Below are positions 59,989 to 64,000 of a stretch of DNA of 64,000 nt, piece by piece; the first letter of the stretch is position 1; each line of letters opens with the position of its first letter. Made by a program: the position numbers and the translations under genes. The DNA is from Candidatus Nanopelagicales bacterium (GTDB lineage: Bacteria; Actinomycetota; Actinomycetes; S36-B12). The notes beneath the pieces are model-generated. The model made no database searches and had not been told where the DNA came from. It saw nothing but the letters and a program-made list of their open reading frames with translations. The DNA lies in contig JAGYKV010000017.1 of assembly GCA_018401415.1 (NCBI GenBank), positions 62,001-126,000 on the forward strand. Direction: 5' to 3'.

Positions 59989-62493
59989 TTAGAGCGCGTT
60001 CTTCTTGGTGAGGTAATTAAATGCCCAGTAACCCGGAATGGTGGGCAACCAGAACGTGACCAAGCGATAGAGCAATACCGCCGAGACGGCGAGGCCGGCA
60101 TCCAAGCCGGCGGCGGTCAGACCGGCAGCGAGAGCCGCCTCAACAGCGCCCAGACCACCGGGGGTGGGTGCGGCTTGACCGATGGTGGCACCGGCCAAGT
60201 ACACGACGGCGATGACGGCAATACTCAGGCTGCCGCCGAATGCCTCCACGCACGCGAAGAGAACACCGACATAGGCGAGGTTCAAAATGAGGATTCCACC
60301 AACGCCTTCAAGAAGTTTTCCGGGGCGTTGCGCCACCGTGACCAATCTCGGAATAACCTCTTTGATCAGCGGACCAGTGCGTCGAGAGATCTCTCGGCGA
60401 ACATAAGGGACCGCCAGAAGTGCCAGGAGCGCCACGGCGACGGCCGCCACGCCAATGACGGCCCACATGGGGGGATTGAAGGTGAGATCGGCCTGGGTAC
60501 CCGCCGCGATACCGAATGCGGTGAGCAATACCAGGTGCGTCACAAAAGCTGCGACCTGTGAAACTCCCACACTCGCCGCAGCCAGGGCCGGGTGCAGCCC
60601 GGCTTTTTGTAGGTAGCGCACGTTAATGGCAATGGCCCCCAATGTGGGCGGAGATACAAGGGTGGCAAAGTCGCCCGCCACCTGGGCGAGCAGGGTGCGA
60701 ATGAATGATAATTTCTCAGGAACGAATCCTGAGAGCGACCAGGTGGCGCCCGCGTATGTGATCAAACTCAGGAGAAGCGCCGTGAGGATCCACCACCAGT
60801 TGGCAGTGCTGAACAGTGTTCCAAGATCAACCGATGTGAGTTGTGACAACAGGACATAGCCGGCAATGGAACCGGCGATGATCATGAACAGGGTGCGTGG
60901 CTTGACCCGTTGGATTTGAATTGGCTCCGTATCAGCATCGGGTCGCATCTCCACGATGGCATCGCGAAGCGACACGATCATGCCTTTGTGTTTACGTAAT
61001 TCCTTGCGGGTTGTGGAGGAAAGTGCAACAGGTTGTAGGGCTGGGAGCGCGCGTGCCAACCCGGCACTTCCGAGAACACGTCGACCGGAATCCACTGCAC
61101 GCGCAATCGAAGTGACCATGGCCAGGGTGCACAGCAATTCGGCCAGATCAAGTCGTTGGGCAACGTCACTCGCGGCTATTGCACCTTGATCCATGCCGAG
61201 TAAATAAACGTGGTCATCTTCTGAGCGCAATAAATGGCGAGCCGAGAGTGCGCGGTGGCTCATTTGATGCTCGTGCAAAGTGCGAAGAGCTCGCCACGCG
61301 GAGTCAAGGTTCCGGTCGGTGAGGTCATCGAGTTGATCAAATGTTTTTCCGGTGATTTGCTGGTACGCGAGCGCACACGAGTCGGATCCCACTTCGGTGG
61401 TGAGTAGTAGGCGCGGCACCGGAGTTCCGGCATTTTCCGCTGCATAGGCGATCAATGCGGATTGATCCACCGCCCGCCGCATATTAAATGCACCCTTGCC
61501 TGGTTCGTCACGCAATCGGAGGCTGGTCCAGAGGGCATTGACCAAACCGGCACCTTCAAGATCACGATCCAGCACCGTCACCCGGAGTGTGTCCCCGGAC
61601 CGGGTCGTTGCAAGGTAGCGACGACCCCGTTGAGTCGTGTCGGTGAATCGAAGTTCGGTGATCGGATACCCGCCCTTGGACAAGGCGTGGGCAACGTCCT
61701 CCCCGCGAGGGAGCGTTGTCGGGGTACCCAGGGCATAACGGGTGAGCAGGCCAACCGCCCAGCCGGTCGCAACGGATAACCCAATCCCCGCGAGGGCAAT
61801 TCCGGCGCTGAGAACCGTGACCAGGATCACTGACACGACCACGACAACCGCAATAACGTTCCACGGCCTGCGTCCCATCAGGCGCGTCACCGTCGTGAAA
61901 GCAATGACACCACCGAGAATGGGCGCGGTCGCGTCACTGGCACCGCTGATAGAACCAGCGAGGGCCACCAAAAGTCGAGTGTTATCCAAACTGGCAACAA
62001 ACGCGGCGATAACAAAAAGAATTATGATCGCGAGGAAAAGTGCAACAAGTGCATCGAAGAGTTGACGGAATCGGCGTCGAATAATCAAATTAATGGAACC
62101 GGCAATTGGTAGGCCCAAGATGCCGATGCCTCCGACAACATTGAGAACCAAAACAACAATCGATGGCAACAAGGCCACACCGGAGCCAATATCACTGTCT
62201 AAGCCAGCGGTGGTGCTGGTGGCGAACCAGCCAAGCGCAATGGTGCCGAATGCCACTCCGACCGCAACCACAAACCGAACCAGATCAAGTGGTCTGCGGA
62301 TCCGCTTTCTGACTTCGCCATCCTCGATCACCGCCGGTGAGGATGCCCCGGTCAGCAGATCCGACATCACCGGAATCGGACCGGCCAGGGTGCGTTCCAT
62401 GACGATCCGATCCGAGGTGGACTGATCCGATCCGGACTGATCCGAACCGGGCGGTGCGCCGGAGGGCGAATCGCGGGTGGGATCAGGGGTCAC
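59989..62493 (-). CDS. flippase-like (LPG synthase TM) protein with pseudokinase domain
   Basis: An 834-residue membrane protein. Residues 1-65 are polar with SDQS repeats; about 70-250 hold six or seven helices. About 260-500 form a soluble kinase-like domain in which the catalytic loop reads HRALSARHLL (Asp lost) and the metal loop MDQG (DFG changed). About 530-830 are the flippase-like domain (PF03706 type) with VSPPTLGAIAINVRYLQKAG and APTPGGLGAVEAALAAGLTA. Related proteins flip or modify lipid-linked molecules. Similar large proteins occur near moeZ and the helicase genes in other actinobacteria. It is divergent from the helicase gene, 38 bases away. Confidence 0.85.
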   Translation of the reverse strand: MTPDPTRDSPSGAPPGSDQSGSDQSTSDRIVMERTLAGPIPVMSDLLTGASSPAVIEDGEVRKRIRRPLDLVRFVVAVGVAFGTIALGWFATSTTAGLDSDIGSGVALLPSIVVLVLNVVGGIGILGLPIAGSINLIIRRRFRQLFDALVALFLAIIILFVIAAFVASLDNTRLLVALAGSISGASDATAPILGGVIAFTTVTRLMGRRPWNVIAVVVVVSVILVTVLSAGIALAGIGLSVATGWAVGLLTRYALGTPTTLPRGEDVAHALSKGGYPITELRFTDTTQRGRRYLATTRSGDTLRVTVLDRDLEGAGLVNALWTSLRLRDEPGKGAFNMRRAVDQSALIAYAAENAGTPVPRLLLTTEVGSDSCALAYQQITGKTFDQLDDLTDRNLDSAWRALRTLHEHQMSHRALSARHLLRSEDDHVYLLGMDQGAIAASDVAQRLDLAELLCTLAMVTSIARAVDSGRRVLGSAGLARALPALQPVALSSTTRKELRKHKGMIVSLRDAIVEMRPDADTEPIQIQRVKPRTLFMIIAGSIAGYVLLSQLTSVDLGTLFSTANWWWILTALLLSLITYAGATWSLSGFVPEKLSFIRTLLAQVAGDFATLVSPPTLGAIAINVRYLQKAGLHPALAAASVGVSQVAAFVTHLVLLTAFGIAAGTQADLTFNPPMWAVIGVAAVAVALLALLAVPYVRREISRRTGPLIKEVIPRLVTVAQRPGKLLEGVGGILILNLAYVGVLFACVEAFGGSLSIAVIAVVYLAGATIGQAAPTPGGLGAVEAALAAGLTAAGLDAGLAVSAVLLYRLVTFWLPTIPGYWAFNYLTKKNAL

Positions 62494-62531
62494 AGGGTGA
62501 TGTTGTCATATAGAGGTGGTATTCATGCACC

Positions 62532-64000
62532 ATGCGGTGGGAACTGGACTGGAGTGGTCGTGAGTCCGAGGCATTCCCCGGAGACTTCACCCCGGATTCC
62601 GCTCAAAAGTCAGTGATCAGTCACCGGAGCGGAGCTTTGCTGGTCCTGGGGGCGGCGGGTTCAGGTAAAACACGAACCCTTGTTCACGCCGTTGCATCTC
62701 GAATGCAAGCGGGAGTTGATCCCCAATCAATTCTGGTTATAACTTTTGGCAAGCGGGCGGTCAGGGAGTTCCGCGAGGGGCTTGCGTCCATCACCGATAC
62801 CGCCGCCCTGCCCACAGTTGCCACATTTCACTCATTGGCGTATTCCCTCGTGTCGAATATTTCCAGCGCAACTGCGGGGCTGGCGGTGTTGTCCGGTGCC
62901 GAAGAAGATGCCCGAATCATCGAAATAATTCGCGGCCTGCGTGAAGATTCACGTTTCGATTGGCCACCGGCAATTGCATCGGCCGCTCAGACGCGGAGTT
63001 TCGCTCGCGAAATGCGAGCGGTGATCGCTCGATTAAAGGAACTCCACATGTCCGGCCATGACCTCACCCGATTAGGTATCCAGGAAAACCGACCCGAGTG
63101 GGTGGTTGCCGGACAGATCGCCACAAATGAATCCGAAGTCATGAATCTTCAAGGAAGTGCGGACTACTCAGAGTTATTAATTCAAGCGGTGGGTGCCGCA
63201 TCAGACTCCGCCCCACTTCGGGCGCTTACCCACCTGGTCATTGACGAATTCCAGGAAATGGGTCCACTGCAACATGATCTTGTTCAGGAAATCGGGCAGG
63301 TGGCCGGAAGGAGTGCCGGTCTCACCGAATTCATTGCCGCCGCGAACCCCAATGAAAGTATTTTCACTTTCCGTGGTGCCCAGACTCGCTATGTTGATCA
63401 ATTCCGCACACACCACCCAACAGCCGACACGGTGTATTTGACTTCCATGTGGCGCAGTGGTGTGCAGGTGGGGCGGGCAGCGGAGAGTGTATTCCCCGAA
63501 GGTGCCGCTATTGCGTTTGAACATTTTCCCGTGCAATCGATAGCGGATCGAGTTCAGGTGAAGCGCTACGGAAGTCGCAATAGCCGAGCCGCTTTCATTG
63601 CGCAGGAGATTCGTGCGGCGCACATTGACCAGCACATCCCATGGCGATCCATGGTGGTCATTGGGCGCGCGACCTCAGATCTTCCCGCCATTATTCGCGC
63701 ACTCGCCCGAGCTAATATTCCCGTGGTCGTTGGATCCGACGACATCCCGCTGGCAGAAGAACCGGCCGTCGGTGTGCTTGTCACCCTGTTGTGGGCGGCA
63801 CTCTCACCGGAGAGCACGAGCGCGCAGAGTGTGCACGATTTACTCGCCGGACCACTGTGCGGGCTTGACTCCAGTGACATTCGTCGATTGGGCCGAGCAT
63901 TGCGCACCGAAGATCGAAATACTCCATCCGCTCAACTCATCCGATACCTCATCCTGCACGGCACTGAAAGTGATATTCCTGCTGCGTTAAGTGGCAGAGG
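62532..64000 (+). CDS. UvrD/RecB-type ATP-dependent DNA helicase, 3' end outside window
   Basis: The first 489 codons of a superfamily 1 helicase are present. Seen are the Q-motif region (DFTPDSAQKSVISHRSGALL), Walker A in VLGAAGSGKTRTLVHAV, motif Ia/Ib (TVATFHSLAYSLVS), motif II in LVIDEFQEMGPLQHDLV and motif III in AAANPNESIFTFRGAQ, then domain 2 (RNSRAAFIAQEIRAAHID). In actinobacteria a UvrD-type helicase with a C-terminal PD-(D/E)XK nuclease domain is encoded near moeZ, and this is probably the same; the nuclease part lies beyond the window. ATG 62532 begins MRWELDWSGRESEAFPG. The ribosome site is weak. Confidence 0.88.
   Translation, partial: MRWELDWSGRESEAFPGDFTPDSAQKSVISHRSGALLVLGAAGSGKTRTLVHAVASRMQAGVDPQSILVITFGKRAVREFREGLASITDTAALPTVATFHSLAYSLVSNISSATAGLAVLSGAEEDARIIEIIRGLREDSRFDWPPAIASAAQTRSFAREMRAVIARLKELHMSGHDLTRLGIQENRPEWVVAGQIATNESEVMNLQGSADYSELLIQAVGAASDSAPLRALTHLVIDEFQEMGPLQHDLVQEIGQVAGRSAGLTEFIAAANPNESIFTFRGAQTRYVDQFRTHHPTADTVYLTSMWRSGVQVGRAAESVFPEGAAIAFEHFPVQSIADRVQVKRYGSRNSRAAFIAQEIRAAHIDQHIPWRSMVVIGRATSDLPAIIRALARANIPVVVGSDDIPLAEEPAVGVLVTLLWAALSPESTSAQSVHDLLAGPLCGLDSSDIRRLGRALRTEDRNTPSAQLIRYLILHGTESDIPAALSGR

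Overview
This window is chromosomal DNA of an actinobacterium (Actinomycetes) of moderate GC, by eye in the mid-50s percent. Marker genes for this are a WhiB regulator, the F420 genes fbiA and fbiB, the mtrA-mtrB-lpqB operon next to secA, the actinobacterial ahcY, a 180-kDa type NAD-glutamate dehydrogenase, a WS/DGAT acyltransferase, and proteins of the Rv3235, DUF3499, DUF5719 and TIGR03089 types. I cannot name the genus. No tRNA, rRNA, insertion sequence, prophage or CRISPR array was seen.

Layout. (1) 1-17.4 kb is a cell-surface glycopolymer locus: ugd, several glycosyltransferases (GT2, GT4, CgeB-like), a small nucleotidyltransferase, a CDP-glycerol glycerophosphotransferase-like protein, a Wzm/TagG-type ABC permease with a TagH-like ATPase that has lost its catalytic motifs, a sulfotransferase, two CDP-alcohol phosphatidyltransferases and an LCP ligase. 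Most genes overlap by 4-8 bases or are closely spaced, as in operons. (2) 17.7-25.5 kb holds a large secreted amidase-SpoIID fusion with His/Asp-rich repeats, a TIGR03089 protein, a manC-like pyrophosphorylase, fbiB and fbiA. (3) 25.7-34.3 kb holds whiB, a very large membrane glycosyltransferase, DUF5719, DUF3499, phosphomannomutase fused to a Trm112-like domain, and manA. (4) 34.4-46.3 kb holds an HNH/DUF222 protein, ahcY, a CPBP protease, mtrA-mtrB-lpqB, comF (inverted) and secA. (5) 46.3-54 kb holds an Rv3235-family protein, an Sm-like unknown, a BldC-like regulator, an orphan CpaB/CpaE-like pair, an L,D-transpeptidase, WS/DGAT, a patatin and DUF2505. (6) 54-64 kb holds the large GDH, moeZ, a flippase-like protein with a pseudokinase, and the start of a UvrD/RecB-type helicase.

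The genes fit together as an envelope-building region. ManB, ManA and ManC supply GDP-mannose or a related NDP-sugar and Ugd supplies UDP-glucuronate. The glycosyltransferases and alditol-phosphate enzymes build a polymer, the Wzm-type permease exports it, and the LCP protein anchors it. MtrAB-LpqB, the amidase-SpoIID protein and the L,D-transpeptidase act on the wall itself.

Two patterns cut across the annotation. First, about nine single-base frameshifts, most at runs of 2-4 identical bases, lie between 1 and 29 kb and I found none after that. They break mainly surface-glycan genes, so several genes below are described as joined from two or three frames. Second, short tandem repeats with units of 12-18 bp are scattered through the window. 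Inside genes the unit is a multiple of 3. At several gene ends the unit carries the stop codon and is 16-18 bp; at ahcY, lpqB and the DUF3499 gene this places stop codons in all three reading frames.
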